A stretch of 64,000 nt of DNA from assembly GCF_016031615.1 (NCBI RefSeq), contig NZ_JACYXC010000001.1, positions 6,386,001-6,450,000 of the forward strand. The letters are read 5' to 3'. The translations under genes and the position numbers were made by a program. Position 1 is the stretch's first letter; each line of letters starts with the position of its first letter. The notes beneath the pieces were generated by a model. That model was not told where the DNA came from. It worked only from the letters and a program-made list of their open reading frames with translations, and ran no database searches. Source of the DNA: Streptomyces pactum. GTDB lineage: Bacteria; Actinomycetota; Actinomycetes; Streptomycetales; Streptomycetaceae. Shown here piece after piece: positions 35,537-44,002 of this stretch.

Positions 35537-36092
35537 GCCGGCCACCGGCCGGGCGGCGGCACCACCGCCGCGGCCCGGGGCCGGTGCCGGGCGTCACGCC
35601 CCCGTCCGGCGCGGCACCGGCCGGCGCCGGGCCGAACGGGCCGGGCGTGACGGCCTGCCGGTGGCCCCGGCCGCGATGACCACCGGAGCCGGCGTGCCGC
35701 CGGCCGGCCCCCGGGTCCCGCCCCGGGCTCACCCGGGCCTGCCGGGACGTCGCAGGGGACGTCGGGGACGGGCCCGGCGGTACGGCTGGGCGGGTACGGC
35801 GGGCTCCCGGGCCGGGGGCGGGGCGCGGCGGCCCGGGGCCGGCCGAGGGGCACCCGGAGCGTACACGGGTCGCCCTGAGGGCGTACGCCTCCCCGGGGTG
35901 GGCGTTCCCCGGAAGACAGCGCCGCCGGGGCGCGGGAGCGCGGCCCGGACCGCGTCCGCAGGACGTACGGCGCGGCCGTGCAGCGGGCCGCGGACCGCGA
36001 CCCGTGCCGGCCGCGGGCAGCGGGACGGCCGCGCCGGCGGGGGAGTGCCCGGGCCGCGCGGTGGACGTCCCGCAGCCCGGGCCGCGGAGGGC
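35537..36092. other. Intergenic, no gene supported
   Basis: 556 bp between convergent genes, C/G-rich, with overlapping frames but no domains. I see no strong hairpin with a clear tail. Confidence 0.4.
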
Positions 36093-36620
36093 TCAGGCCG
36101 CGGAGCGCTCGCGCAGGAGGCGGTCGGCGATCTCCTCGATCCGCTCCCGCAGCCCCTCCTGGCTCTTGCCGCCGTCCAGCCGCTCGCCGCCGATGACATA
36201 GGTGGGGGTGCCGGTCACCCCGATCGCCTTGCCCTCGGCCTGGTCGGCGTCCACGGCCAGGATGTGCCGGCCGTCGATCAGCGCGGTGTCCATCTCCTCG
36301 GCGTCCAGCCCCAGCTGCCGGGCGACCTCCACCAGCAGCCGCTCGCCGCCGTCGGCCAGCTCCGCGACCCGTTCCAGCACCGCCTCGGTGAACCGCCAGC
36401 CCTGCCCCTGGGCGGCGGCCTCCTCCACCGCCTGGGCCGCGGCGTGGGCGTGCCGGTGCCGCTCCAGCGGGAAGTGCCGCAGCCGGATCTCCAGCGCGTC
36501 GCCGAAGCGGGCGCGCAGCGCGTGCAGATCGCTCAGCGCGGTGTGGCAGTCGGGGCACTGCAGCTCGCACCACACGTCCAGGACGACGGGCGGCTGCTGC
36601 GGGTCAACGGTGTCGCTCAT
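36093..36620 (-). CDS. DsbA-family thioredoxin-like oxidoreductase
   Basis: A 175-residue cytosolic protein of the DSBA/FrnE group, acting in thiol-disulfide exchange. The active-site CxxC is CPDC (residues about 22-25, in CELQCPDCHTAL). The cis-proline loop reads GVTGTPTYVIGG (about residues 138-149), with the helical insertion between them. No signal peptide is present. GGGAG lies about 10 nt before the ATG. Transcribed away from the next membrane-protein gene. In vivo partners are unknown. Confidence 0.88.
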   Translation of the reverse strand: MSDTVDPQQPPVVLDVWCELQCPDCHTALSDLHALRARFGDALEIRLRHFPLERHRHAHAAAQAVEEAAAQGQGWRFTEAVLERVAELADGGERLLVEVARQLGLDAEEMDTALIDGRHILAVDADQAEGKAIGVTGTPTYVIGGERLDGGKSQEGLRERIEEIADRLLRERSAA

Positions 36621-36705
36621 GGGGCCAGTCTCCCAGCCCGCCCGCCCCCCGCGGACACTCGGACCGGGGCGGCGGCCATAACGTCTCCGGGCCGGGGTAC
36701 CCCGG

Positions 36706-36729
36706 CCCTTACGGGCACCCTTACGGGCA
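36706..36729. repeat. Two 12-bp direct repeats
   Basis: CCCTTACGGGCA twice in tandem, followed by a decayed third copy (CCCCCACGGGTG, to 36741), in the divergent spacer between the DsbA-like gene and the membrane-protein gene. Could be a regulator site; nothing more can be said. Confidence 0.5.
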
Positions 36730-36880
36730 CCCCCACGGGTGCTCCCGCCGGACCGGGGCCGGCACCTGGGGAGGAGACCGCCCCGGAGATCTCCCTGATC
36801 CCGGGCCCGGACCATGGCCCGGAGGACCGGCGGCGGTGCAGGATGGAAGGGCAGCGCCCCCACCGGCAGGAGGACCCTCG

Positions 36881-37333
36881 ATGCTGACCGACACCGTGTG
36901 CGTCGCGCTCTCCGCGGGCGGTCTCGCCATCGCCCTGCTGACCGCGTACCGCAAGCGCTACCTCGCCGCGACGCGGATCGCCGCGTACGCGCTGATACCG
37001 GTGGGCCTGGCGATGACGGGCATCCTGGACTGGCTCACCGACCTGGTCTTCGACCCGGGCGTCTGGCTCGGCTTCGCGGTGCTGGGCCTGTCCTGGCTGC
37101 TGTTCACCGTCAGCCGCGCGGTGGAGCGGCGGCGCGCCGGAGCGCCGGACGGTGCCGGTGAGCTGCCGCCCGCCGGCCGTGCCGGACGCCGGCCCGGTCT
37201 CGCCCGGCGGGGGCCGGCAGCCAACGCCCCCGGCACGAGCAGGTCCGGGCGGCGCGGATCCGCTGGCCGGTCCGGGTCCGGCGACGACGACTTCTCCGAC
37301 ATCGAGGCGATCCTGAAGAAACACGGGATCTGA
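36881..37333 (+). CDS. Small membrane protein with disordered tail, unknown function
   Basis: A 150-residue protein with three hydrophobic segments in the first 75 residues (VCVALSAGGLAIALLTAY, IAAYALIPVGLAMTGILDWL, VWLGFAVLGLSWLLFTV). A basic Arg/Gly/Pro-rich tail follows and ends in an acidic helix, DDDFSDIEAILKKHGI. That last motif looks like a docking peptide. The ATG at 36881 has AGGAGG about 7 nt upstream. No family was recognised. Confidence 0.8.
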   Translation: MLTDTVCVALSAGGLAIALLTAYRKRYLAATRIAAYALIPVGLAMTGILDWLTDLVFDPGVWLGFAVLGLSWLLFTVSRAVERRRAGAPDGAGELPPAGRAGRRPGLARRGPAANAPGTSRSGRRGSAGRSGSGDDDFSDIEAILKKHGI

Positions 37334-37449
37334 ACGCCCGGGCCGAGAGGGACCCGGCGCGGACGCGCACGGGATACCGCGAACTACCGCCCGAAAGGGG
37401 GGCCGTCGCTCGCGGGGGCCGGCGCGGCGGGGTGAGGATTTCACCCGAG

Positions 37450-37620
37450 ATGGCCCACACACCCGGGGAACTGCCCCCTGCCGACCGATCCGCCGCGGGC
37501 GCGGGCGAGGAGCCGCGCGGCTGCCTCTTCGCCCTCTCCCAGCCGCCGCTGATGCTGTTCCTCACGGTGATCGGCACGTTGCTGCTGCTCTCCGCCGTGC
37601 ACGACCTGTACCGCTGGTGA
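37450..37620 (+). CDS. Very small single-pass membrane protein
   Basis: A 56-residue protein: a polar N-terminus (AHTPGELPPADRSAAG), one helix near the C-terminus (PPLMLFLTVIGTLLLLSAVH, about 33-52), and a short tail, DLYRW. Start uncertain between the ATG at 37450 and a GTG at 37432. It follows the previous membrane-protein gene by 116 bp on the same strand. Function unknown. Confidence 0.6.
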   Translation: MAHTPGELPPADRSAAGAGEEPRGCLFALSQPPLMLFLTVIGTLLLLSAVHDLYRW

Positions 37621-37714
37621 CGGCGGCGGACGACCCCCCGCCGCCGCGCCGCTCCGGCGGACCGCCGCGGGCCCGGCCCGGTGCCGCCGGCCCGCGCCCC
37701 CCGCCGGCGGGCCG

Positions 37715-37854
37715 CCCGGCGGTCACCGGCCCGTCCGGCGCCGTCGCCCGGCGCACCGGGGCGGTGTCACTCCGCGGCCTCCCGGCGGTCACCGGCCCGT
37801 CCGGCGCCGTCGCCCGGCGCACCGGGGCGGTGTCACTCCGCGGCCTCCCGGCGG
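37715..37854. repeat. 66-bp tandem duplication overlapping the 3' end of the CGNR gene
   Basis: Copies at 37715-37780 and 37781-37846 appear identical, followed by 8 bp of a third (CCCGGCGG). The right copy contains the last codons and stop of the leftward zinc-finger gene (37833-37846), so the left copy is a second, untranslated version of that tail. Recent duplication or an assembly artefact. Confidence 0.85.
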
Positions 37855-38390
37855 CGGGCCCGGTAGGCGGCCACGTGCAGCCGGTTGCCGCAGGTGCGGC
37901 TGTCGCAGTACCGCCGGGAGCGGTTGCGTGACAGGTCCACGAAGGCGCGCCGGCAGTCCGGGGCCTCGCACCGGCGCAGCCGCTCCCGCTCGCCCGCCAC
38001 CACCAGGAAGGCCAGGGCCATGCCCCCGTCCGCGGCGAGGTGGTCGGCGACCGAGGCGCCCGGCGCGAAGTAGTGGATGTGCCAGTCGTAGCCGTCGTGG
38101 TCGGTCAGCCGGGGGGTGGTGCCGGCCGCGGCGACCATGGTGTTCAGCAGTTCGGCGGCGCTGCGGGTGTCCCGGGCGGCGAAGACCCGGGTGAACTGCT
38201 CGCGGACCGAGCGCACCGCGGCCAGGTCGGGCCCGGTGAGCGTTCCGACGTCGCTGATGGCGTTGCGCTCGACGAATCCGCGGAGCGCGGCGAGATCGGC
38301 GAGACCGTCGCGGTCCTCGCCCTGTGCCCCGGTGTTCACCAGATCGACGACGGTGTCGAGCGCGCACCGGGTGTCGTGGTTGATCAGCAC
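37833..38390 (-). CDS. CGNR zinc-finger (ABATE-domain) protein
   Basis: A 185-residue probable DNA-binding regulator. The N-terminal ABATE domain (about residues 1-125) includes TVVDLVNTGAQGEDRDGL. The C-terminal finger has C-x4-C spacing (RRCEAPDCRRAFVD) and then RRYCDSRTCGNRLHVAAYRAR, with the eponymous CGNR. The GTG at 38390 has AGGGGGA 7 nt upstream. The 3' end lies inside a tandem duplication. The family is proposed to bind promoters or ligands, but no target is known here. Confidence 0.85.
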   Translation of the reverse strand: MLINHDTRCALDTVVDLVNTGAQGEDRDGLADLAALRGFVERNAISDVGTLTGPDLAAVRSVREQFTRVFAARDTRSAAELLNTMVAAAGTTPRLTDHDGYDWHIHYFAPGASVADHLAADGGMALAFLVVAGERERLRRCEAPDCRRAFVDLSRNRSRRYCDSRTCGNRLHVAAYRARRREAAE

Positions 38391-38476
38391 GGGTTGGTCC
38401 CCCTGGCCGGGCCGGTTCGGCGAAGGCCGCTCGGCGCGTGCCCTCTTCGATCTGGCCGACTCTAGCGGCTCCGGGT

Positions 38477-38522
38477 ACGACGGTGCCGCCGCCGCGGGAC
38501 ACCGCGACGACGGCACCGTCGT
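38477..38522 (-). terminator. Probable terminator downstream of ssgB
   Basis: Perfect 12-bp stem, ACGACGGTGCCG/CGGCACCGTCGT, with a 22-nt GC-rich loop. It lies 93 bp past the ssgB stop and before the CGNR gene. Confidence 0.65.
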
Positions 38523-38614
38523 CCGTGCTGTGCCTTCCTGTGCTGGTCCTGTCCGGGTGATCCTGCTCCGCCGTCTCCCCGAGTCGGACGGCGTCCTACC
38601 GCTGCTCGCGACCC

Positions 38615-39028
38615 TCAGCTCTCGGCCAGGATGTGGGAGAGCTCCGTGTCGAGGTCGAAGTGGCGGTGCTCGGTGCCGGGTGGCACCGCGGCGTCGGTTC
38701 GCTTCAGGAACGACTCCAGGGCCCGCGCCGGGGCTTCGAGGAGTGCCTCGCCTTCCGGAGAGCTCAGGGCGATGCAGACGACGCCCTGGCCGTGGCTGCG
38801 GGACGGCCAGACACGGACGTCGCCGGTGCCGGTGGGCCGGTGCAGGCCCTCCGCGAGGAGGTCGCGGGCGAACACCCACTCGACCGTCTCCTCGGCTCCG
38901 GTGTGGAAGGTGGCGTGCACGGCATAGGGATCGGCCGTGTCATACCGCAGGCCCGCGGGTACAGGCAGTGAGGACTCGCTCGATACAACGAGGCGCAGGT
39001 GCAGCTCGCAGCTGACCGTGGTGTTCAT
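38615..39028 (-). CDS. ssgB: Sporulation-specific cell division protein SsgB
   Basis: The 137-residue SsgA-like protein that positions FtsZ rings during sporulation-specific septation in Streptomyces; with SsgA it recruits FtsZ at future septa. The sequence matches what I remember of S. coelicolor SsgB essentially end to end (TTVSCELHLRLVVSSESSLP, ELSHILAES), in line with its extreme conservation. ATG at 39028, with AAAGG about 11 nt upstream. A sigma-H/sigma-B-type promoter lies 57 bp upstream. Its presence marks the host as a sporulating streptomycete or close relative. Confidence 0.96.
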   Translation of the reverse strand: MNTTVSCELHLRLVVSSESSLPVPAGLRYDTADPYAVHATFHTGAEETVEWVFARDLLAEGLHRPTGTGDVRVWPSRSHGQGVVCIALSSPEGEALLEAPARALESFLKRTDAAVPPGTEHRHFDLDTELSHILAES

Positions 39029-39084
39029 AAGCGCCAGGGCCTTTCGCTCAGTGTGCGCTCGGGGATTCGCACGTCGGCGAAATC

Positions 39085-39111
39085 GACATCCCACCTACGG
39101 TGCCGTTGTAA
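39085..39111 (-). promoter_or_regulatory. SigH/SigB-type promoter of ssgB
   Basis: On the minus strand GTTTAC (39111-39106), a 15-nt spacer, then GGGATG (39090-39085). This fits the GTTT-N14-16-GGGTAT class read by stress sigma factors. S. coelicolor ssgB is reported to depend on sigma-H, which supports the call. Confidence 0.65.
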
Positions 39112-39218
39112 ACCCCTCTGTCTGTTTTGTGCGTCTTCTGGTACCCCGGGCGGCCCAGTTTCCGGCTCGCCGGTACCGCCGTTCCGGTGAGTCGCCCGGA
39201 TCGGGTAGTTTGGTTGGT

Positions 39219-39674
39219 ATGAATGCGGAGAGTGACGGTCGGCAGGGGGCCGCTCAGGCGGCGGGCGCCACTGCCGTGACGGGGGACGACGCGTCGACGG
39301 AGCCGGTCTTCGGCTCCAGGGCGCCGCAGTTCATCCAGCGGTCCCGGGCCTTGCACCGGGGGTGGCAGGTCGGCGTCTTCATCGTGGGCCTCGCGGTCGT
39401 GGTGGTCGGCATCATCATGCTGCCGCTGCCCGGACCGGGCTGGGTGGTGATCTTCGCCGGTATGGCGATCTGGGCCACCGAGTTCGTCTGGGCCCAGGTG
39501 GTCCTGCGCTGGACCAAGCGCAAGGTCACCGAGGCGGCACAGCGGGCACTCGACCCGCGGGTCCGCAAGCGGAACCTGATCCTGACCGGGATCGCCCTGG
39601 TGATCTGCGCCGCGGCGGGCGGGTACTACCTGTGGAAGTTCGGTCTGGTGATGCCCTGGAAGATCGACGAGTGA
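39219..39674 (+). CDS. PGPGW-family membrane protein (TIGR02611 type)
   Basis: A 151-residue protein: a polar N-terminus of about 50 residues, a first helix pair around VGVFIVGLAVVVVGIIML and the family motif PLPGPGWVVIFAGMAIWATEF, a basic cytoplasmic stretch, and a last helix, LILTGIALVICAAAGGYYLW. Function unknown. The ATG at 39219 lies 7 nt after TAGTTT with no ribosome site, suggesting a leaderless mRNA. Divergent from ssgB. Confidence 0.85.
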   Translation: MNAESDGRQGAAQAAGATAVTGDDASTEPVFGSRAPQFIQRSRALHRGWQVGVFIVGLAVVVVGIIMLPLPGPGWVVIFAGMAIWATEFVWAQVVLRWTKRKVTEAAQRALDPRVRKRNLILTGIALVICAAAGGYYLWKFGLVMPWKIDE

Positions 39675-39738
39675 GCCGGCCCCCCGCCGGGGTGGTCTCA
39701 GGCACGGCCTGACATGCGGTAATGTTGGGCCTGCGCCC

Positions 39739-39810
39739 GGGCGATTAGCTCAGTGGGAGAGCGCTTCGTTCACACCGAAGAGGTCACTGGTTCGAACCCA
39801 GTATCGCCCA
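39739..39810 (+). tRNA. tRNA-Val (CAC)
   Basis: Acceptor GGGCGAT/ATCGCCC, anticodon loop TTCACAC (CAC), T-arm CTGGTTCGAACCCAG. A -10-like TAATGT at 39720-39725 lies 13 nt upstream. Confidence 0.95.
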
Positions 39811-39816
39811 CCCGGA

Positions 39817-39854
39817 CCGAGGGCCCGGAGGATTCCGATCCTCCGGGCCCTCGG
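39817..39854 (+). terminator. Terminator of tRNA-Val
   Basis: Perfect 17-bp stem (39817-39833 with 39838-39854, core GAGGGCCCGGAGGAT), TCCG loop, followed by CGTTTC. It starts 7 bp after the tRNA. Confidence 0.9.
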
Positions 39855-40008
39855 CGTTTCTCCCGCCCGTCGTGCCCCCTGTCCGGCGCCGCGGGACGCC
39901 CCCGTGCCCGCCGTGCCCGGTCGGCCGGCCGCCGGGGACCCGCGCACCTGGCGCGGGCGCCGGGCCCTGCCCGCGTTTCCCGGCCCGGCCCGCGGCAACA
40001 CGGCCCGT

Positions 40009-40476
40009 ATGGACTGGTACCGCCACCGCTTCCGCAGCCGCTGGGACATCGGTGCGCCCCCGGACGCCGTCTACGCCGTCCTGGTGGCCGCCGAGGACTA
40101 CCCCCGCTGGTGGCCGCAGGTGCGCGAGGCGGTCCGTACCGGCGACACCGGCGGTGCCGCGCGGATCCGCTCGCTGATCCCCTACGACCTGTGGATCACG
40201 GCCCGCGAGGAGCGGCAGGACCCGGCGGCCCGGGTGATCCAGGCCGCGCTCGGCGGCGATGTCGAGGGCTGGGCGCGGTGGATCGTGACGCCGCGCACCA
40301 CCGGCACCCGGGTCTTCTTCGAACAGTCGGTGGTGGTGCGCAAGCCGTTGCTGCGACGTCTGGCCGTCCCGGGCCGGCCCTTCTTCCGCGCCAACCACGC
40401 CCTGATGATGTGCCGGGGGCGGCGCGGGCTGCGGGCACGGCTGGCCGGCGCGGGCGGGACCTCGGGCGCGGTTTGA
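40009..40476 (+). CDS. SRPBCC (START/polyketide-cyclase-like) protein
   Basis: A 155-residue ligand-binding fold protein. It opens with the typical WDIGAPPDAVYAVLVAAEDYPRWW strand-helix signature, followed by an internal cavity strand pattern (ARIRSLIPYDLWITAREE) and a C-terminal helix (RPFFRANHALMMCRGRRGL). Members bind lipids or aromatic ligands, or act as cyclases; none can be assigned. No good ribosome site precedes the ATG at 40009. The gene sits alone between two tRNA-Val genes, and its stop lies inside the second one's promoter. Confidence 0.75.
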   Translation: MDWYRHRFRSRWDIGAPPDAVYAVLVAAEDYPRWWPQVREAVRTGDTGGAARIRSLIPYDLWITAREERQDPAARVIQAALGGDVEGWARWIVTPRTTGTRVFFEQSVVVRKPLLRRLAVPGRPFFRANHALMMCRGRRGLRARLAGAGGTSGAV

Positions 40477-40502
40477 ACGAAAGCCGTCCCGACCTGTATT
40501 GT
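40473..40502 (+). promoter_or_regulatory. Promoter of the second tRNA-Val(CAC)
   Basis: TTGAAC (40473-40478), 18-nt spacer, TATTGT (40497-40502), a close match to the vegetative consensus and overlapping the stop codon of the SRPBCC gene. The tRNA begins 38 nt beyond the -10. Confidence 0.75.
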
Positions 40503-40540
40503 TCAACTCGTTCCGCCGGGGAGAAACCGGCAGGACGCCG

Positions 40541-40612
40541 GGGCGATTGGCTCAGTGGTAGAGCGCTTCGTTCACACCGAAGAGGTCACTGGTTCGAACC
40601 CAGTATCGCCCA
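40541..40612 (+). tRNA. tRNA-Val (CAC)
   Basis: Nearly identical to the copy at 39739-39810, differing in the D-arm (TTGGCTCAGTGGTAGAG versus TTAGCTCAGTGGGAGAG). Anticodon loop TTCACAC. Confidence 0.95.
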
Positions 40613-40619
40613 CCCCGAT

Positions 40620-40651
40620 GAGGCCGGGCCGTCAGCAGACGGCCCGGCCTC
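40620..40651 (+). terminator. Terminator of the second tRNA-Val
   Basis: Perfect 14-bp stem GAGGCCGGGCCGTC/GACGGCCCGGCCTC with an AGCA loop. Confidence 0.9.
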
Positions 40652-40726
40652 GCTGTCGTGACCGGGACGTCCGTCCCCGGCCCCCTCACGGTTCCCGCCG
40701 CACCGCCTCCGCCCGGGCGGACGGGA

Positions 40727-41452
40727 TCAGGCGACGGCCCGCTGTCGCGGGCGCAGGGGCCACGCCGGGTCGCAGACCTCCGCCGAGCCCTGCTGGGCGA
40801 ACCACGCCTGCAGCCCCCGCGCCTGCCCGGCGTGCCAGACCGCCTGCCGGGCGTGCAGTTCGGCGGCGGTCAGCCCCTGTAACCGGTTCGCGAAGCGGCG
40901 GCCGATGGCCCGGGTGACCTGTAACGCCGCCACCGCGTCCGAGGCCGCGTCGTGCGCCCCGGTCAGCTCCACCTCGTAGTGCGCGCACAGGTCGGTCAGC
41001 GTCCGCCGGCCCTTGCGGTACCGGTCCAGGTGCTTGTCGAGCACCCGCGGGTCCAGGACGCACAGCGGGCTCGCGGCCAGGTACGCCTCCAGTCCCGAGT
41101 TCCGGTGCCGCTTCAACTCCCGGTCCAGCAGCGTCAGATCGAACGGCGCGTTCATCACCACCAGCGGAGTGCCGCGCGCCCACTGCTCGGACAGCGCCCG
41201 GGCCACCTCCTCCATCACCGGCGACGGCCAGCGCCCGTGGCGCTGCAGGTGCTCCTCGGTCAGTCCGTGGATGTCGGTCGCCGCCCGCGGCACCGGCACC
41301 CCGGGGCTCACCAGCCAGCGGACCACCTCCGGCACCCCGCCGGGCATCCGCTGTACGACCAGGGCGGCGGACACGATCCGGTCCCGCTCCACGTCGACCC
41401 CGGTCGTCTCCGTGTCGAAGGCGGCGAGTGGTCCCTCGAACCAGCACGGCAT
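40727..41452 (-). CDS. DEDDh 3'-5' exonuclease, DnaQ-like
   Basis: A 241-residue metal-dependent nuclease of the DNA polymerase III epsilon fold. ExoI carries DTETTG (about residues 13-18), ExoII NAPFDLTLLDRE, and ExoIII HDAASDAVAAL with the His of the DEDDh class. GAGGAG lies about 8 nt before the ATG at 41452. An Arg-rich C-terminus follows. Stand-alone members act in proofreading, DNA repair or RNA processing, and the role here is not determined. No polymerase gene is adjacent. Confidence 0.88.
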   Translation of the reverse strand: MPCWFEGPLAAFDTETTGVDVERDRIVSAALVVQRMPGGVPEVVRWLVSPGVPVPRAATDIHGLTEEHLQRHGRWPSPVMEEVARALSEQWARGTPLVVMNAPFDLTLLDRELKRHRNSGLEAYLAASPLCVLDPRVLDKHLDRYRKGRRTLTDLCAHYEVELTGAHDAASDAVAALQVTRAIGRRFANRLQGLTAAELHARQAVWHAGQARGLQAWFAQQGSAEVCDPAWPLRPRQRAVA

Positions 41453-41955
41453 GTCCCAACTCCTCGTGCTCGTCTGCCGATCGGCGCGCGGCGAACCCCG
41501 CCCGAGCGTGTGATACCCGAGCGCCGGAGGACTCGAACCGTCCCGATCAGGCATCGTTTGCGTGGCCTTGGGCGGGCGGACCCACCGGCGCGCGCACCGC
41601 CCCGGTGCCGGCGGGACGACCCCGCGCCGCCGCCGTTCCCCGTACCCGCCCGCGCCTCGGGCCAGGCCCGGTCCGCCGCTCCCGGTCCGCCGCATCCGGC
41701 CCGCGCCGGGGTCGCGGCCCGACCCGACGCGCCCGCGCGCCTCCGGCCGGCGGTGTCCGCGCGCGGCGCGCCCACCCGGCCGTACGCCGTACAGGGCCAC
41801 GCGCCGCGACCCGCGGCGACCGGGCCGGCCGCGCCCGCGGGCACGCCGGCCGCCCGCGCCGCCGCACACGTTTCGCCCGCAGCCCCCGCGGCTCGGTACG
41901 ATTCACGCTGCGCAGCATTTTCCGCTGCGACGCAGCCATGAGTCAGGAGAGACCG
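41453..41955. other. Divergent intergenic region before thrS
   Basis: No gene supported. A -10-like TACGAT near 41897 and short CGCTGCG/CGCAGC repeats (41908-41936) precede thrS. I looked for a T-box specifier or antiterminator and did not recognise one. Confidence 0.4.
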
Positions 41956-43935
41956 GTGTCAGACGTCCGTGTGATCATCCAACGCGATTCCGAGCGGGAA
42001 GAGCGCCAGGTGACCACGGGCACCACGGCGGCTGACCTCTTCCAGGGCGAGCGGCACATCATCGCCGCCCGTGTGGGCGGACAGCTCCGGGACCTCACCC
42101 ACCCGCTCGCCGACGGCGACGAGGTGGAGCCGGTCGAGATCTCCAGCCCCGACGGGCTGGACATCCTGCGGCACTCCACCGCGCACGTGATGGCGCAGGC
42201 CGTGCAGGAGATCTTCCCCGAGGCGAAGCTGGGCATCGGCCCGCCCATCCGGGACGGCTTCTACTACGACTTCGACGTGGAGAACCCGTTCCACCCGGAC
42301 GACCTCAAGCGCATCGAGAAGAAGATGCAGGAGATCGTCAAGCGCGGGCAGACCTTCGCCCGCCGCGCGGTGACCGACGAGGCCGCCCGCGAGGAGCTCG
42401 CCGACGAGCCGTACAAGCTGGAGCTGATCGGCCTCAAGGGCTCCGCCGCCGACGCCGCCGAGGGTGCCTCCGCCGAGGTGGGCGCCGGTGAACTCACCAT
42501 CTACGACAACCTCGACGCCAAGACCGGCGAGCTGTGCTGGAAGGACCTGTGCCGCGGTCCGCACCTGCCCAGCACCCGGCTGATCCCGGCCTTCAAGCTG
42601 ATGCGCAGCGCGGGCGCGTACTGGCGCGGCAGCGAGAAGAACCCGATGCTCCAGCGCATCTACGGGACCGCCTGGCCGTCCCGGGACGAGCTCAAGGCGC
42701 ACCTGGAGTTCCTCGCCGAGGCCGAGAAGCGGGACCACCGCAAGCTCGGCGCCGAGCTGGACCTGTTCTCCATCCCGGAGGAGCTGGGCTCCGGCCTGGC
42801 CGTCTTCCACCCCAAGGGCGGCGTGGTCCGCCGGGTGATGGAGGACTACTCGCGCAAGCAGCACGAGCTGGCGGACTACGAGTTCGTCAACACCCCGCAC
42901 ATCACCAAGGCCAACCTCTTCGAGACCTCCGGCCACCTCCCGCACTACGCGGACTCGATGTTCCCGCCCATGGAGTTCGAGGGGCAGGACTACTACCTCA
43001 AGGCCATGAACTGCCCGATGCACAACCTGATCTTCAGGGCGCGCGGGCGGTCCTACCGTGAGCTTCCGCTGCGGCTCTTCGAGTTCGGCACCGTCTACCG
43101 GTACGAGAAGTCGGGCGTGGTGCACGGCCTGACCCGGGCCCGCGGCTTCACCCAGGACGACTCGCACATCTACTGCACCAAGGAGCAGATGCCGGAGGAG
43201 CTGGACAGCCTGCTCACCTTCGTGCTGAACCTGCTCCGCGACTACGGGCTGAGCGACTTCTACCTGGAGCTGTCCACCCGCGACGACTCACCGAAGTTCG
43301 TCGGCGAGCCGGAGGAGTGGGAGGAGGCCACCGAGGTGCTGCGCCAGGCCGCCGAGAAGCAGGGTCTGGAGCTGGTCATGGACCCGGGCGGCGCCGCCTA
43401 CTACGGTCCGAAGATCTCCGTCCAGGCGCGCGACGCCATCGGCCGCACCTGGCAGATGTCGACGATCCAGGTGGACTTCCAGCAGCCGAAGCGGTTCAAC
43501 CTGGAGTACACCGCGGCGGACGGCTCCCGGCAGCAGCCGGTCATGATCCACCGGGCGCTCTTCGGCAGCATCGAGCGGTTCTTCGCGGTGCTGCTGGAGC
43601 ACTACGCGGGTGCCTTCCCGGCCTGGCTCGCCCCGGTCCAGGCGGTCGGCATCCCGATCGGCGACGCGCACGTGCCCTACCTGCGCGAGTTCGCGGCCCA
43701 GGCGAAGGCCGAGGGGCTGCGGATGGAGGTGGACGCCTCCTCGGACCGGATGCAGAAGAAGATCCGCAACGCCCAGAAGTCCAAGGTGCCGTTCATGGTC
43801 ATCGCGGGCGACGAGGACGTGGCGAACGGGGCGGTGTCCTTCCGCTACCGCGACGGCTCCCAGAAGAACGGCATCCCGCGCGACGAGGCGCTGCGGGAGT
43901 TGAAGGACGTGGTGGAGCGTCGCGTCCAGGTGTGA
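41956..43935 (+). CDS. thrS: Threonyl-tRNA synthetase
   Basis: Charges tRNA-Thr. The 659-residue class II synthetase has a TGS domain (about 1-65), the editing domain (about 70-240) with HSTAHVMAQAVQ and the CRGPHLPSTR zinc/editing motif, the catalytic core with MNCPMHN (zinc-ligand Cys), RLFEFGTVYRYEKSG and GLTRARGFTQDD (motif 2 region), and motif 3 in MIHRALFGSIERFF. An anticodon-binding domain ends the protein. The GTG at 41956 is chosen over the ATG at 41938 because AGGAGA lies 7 nt upstream and it gives the SDVRVIIQRDSEREER start I recall for Streptomyces. Confidence 0.96.
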   Translation: MSDVRVIIQRDSEREERQVTTGTTAADLFQGERHIIAARVGGQLRDLTHPLADGDEVEPVEISSPDGLDILRHSTAHVMAQAVQEIFPEAKLGIGPPIRDGFYYDFDVENPFHPDDLKRIEKKMQEIVKRGQTFARRAVTDEAAREELADEPYKLELIGLKGSAADAAEGASAEVGAGELTIYDNLDAKTGELCWKDLCRGPHLPSTRLIPAFKLMRSAGAYWRGSEKNPMLQRIYGTAWPSRDELKAHLEFLAEAEKRDHRKLGAELDLFSIPEELGSGLAVFHPKGGVVRRVMEDYSRKQHELADYEFVNTPHITKANLFETSGHLPHYADSMFPPMEFEGQDYYLKAMNCPMHNLIFRARGRSYRELPLRLFEFGTVYRYEKSGVVHGLTRARGFTQDDSHIYCTKEQMPEELDSLLTFVLNLLRDYGLSDFYLELSTRDDSPKFVGEPEEWEEATEVLRQAAEKQGLELVMDPGGAAYYGPKISVQARDAIGRTWQMSTIQVDFQQPKRFNLEYTAADGSRQQPVMIHRALFGSIERFFAVLLEHYAGAFPAWLAPVQAVGIPIGDAHVPYLREFAAQAKAEGLRMEVDASSDRMQKKIRNAQKSKVPFMVIAGDEDVANGAVSFRYRDGSQKNGIPRDEALRELKDVVERRVQV

Positions 43936-44002
43936 CGCGTGTCCCCGCGGGGGCGGGGACGTCCGGCACCGGCGCGGGACCGCGCATCCCCGCACACGCG
44001 GT

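Noticed and set aside
41453..41955. T-box leader before thrS
   Set aside because: No recognisable antiterminator bulge or specifier stem. The spacer is C/G-rich without the T-box consensus.
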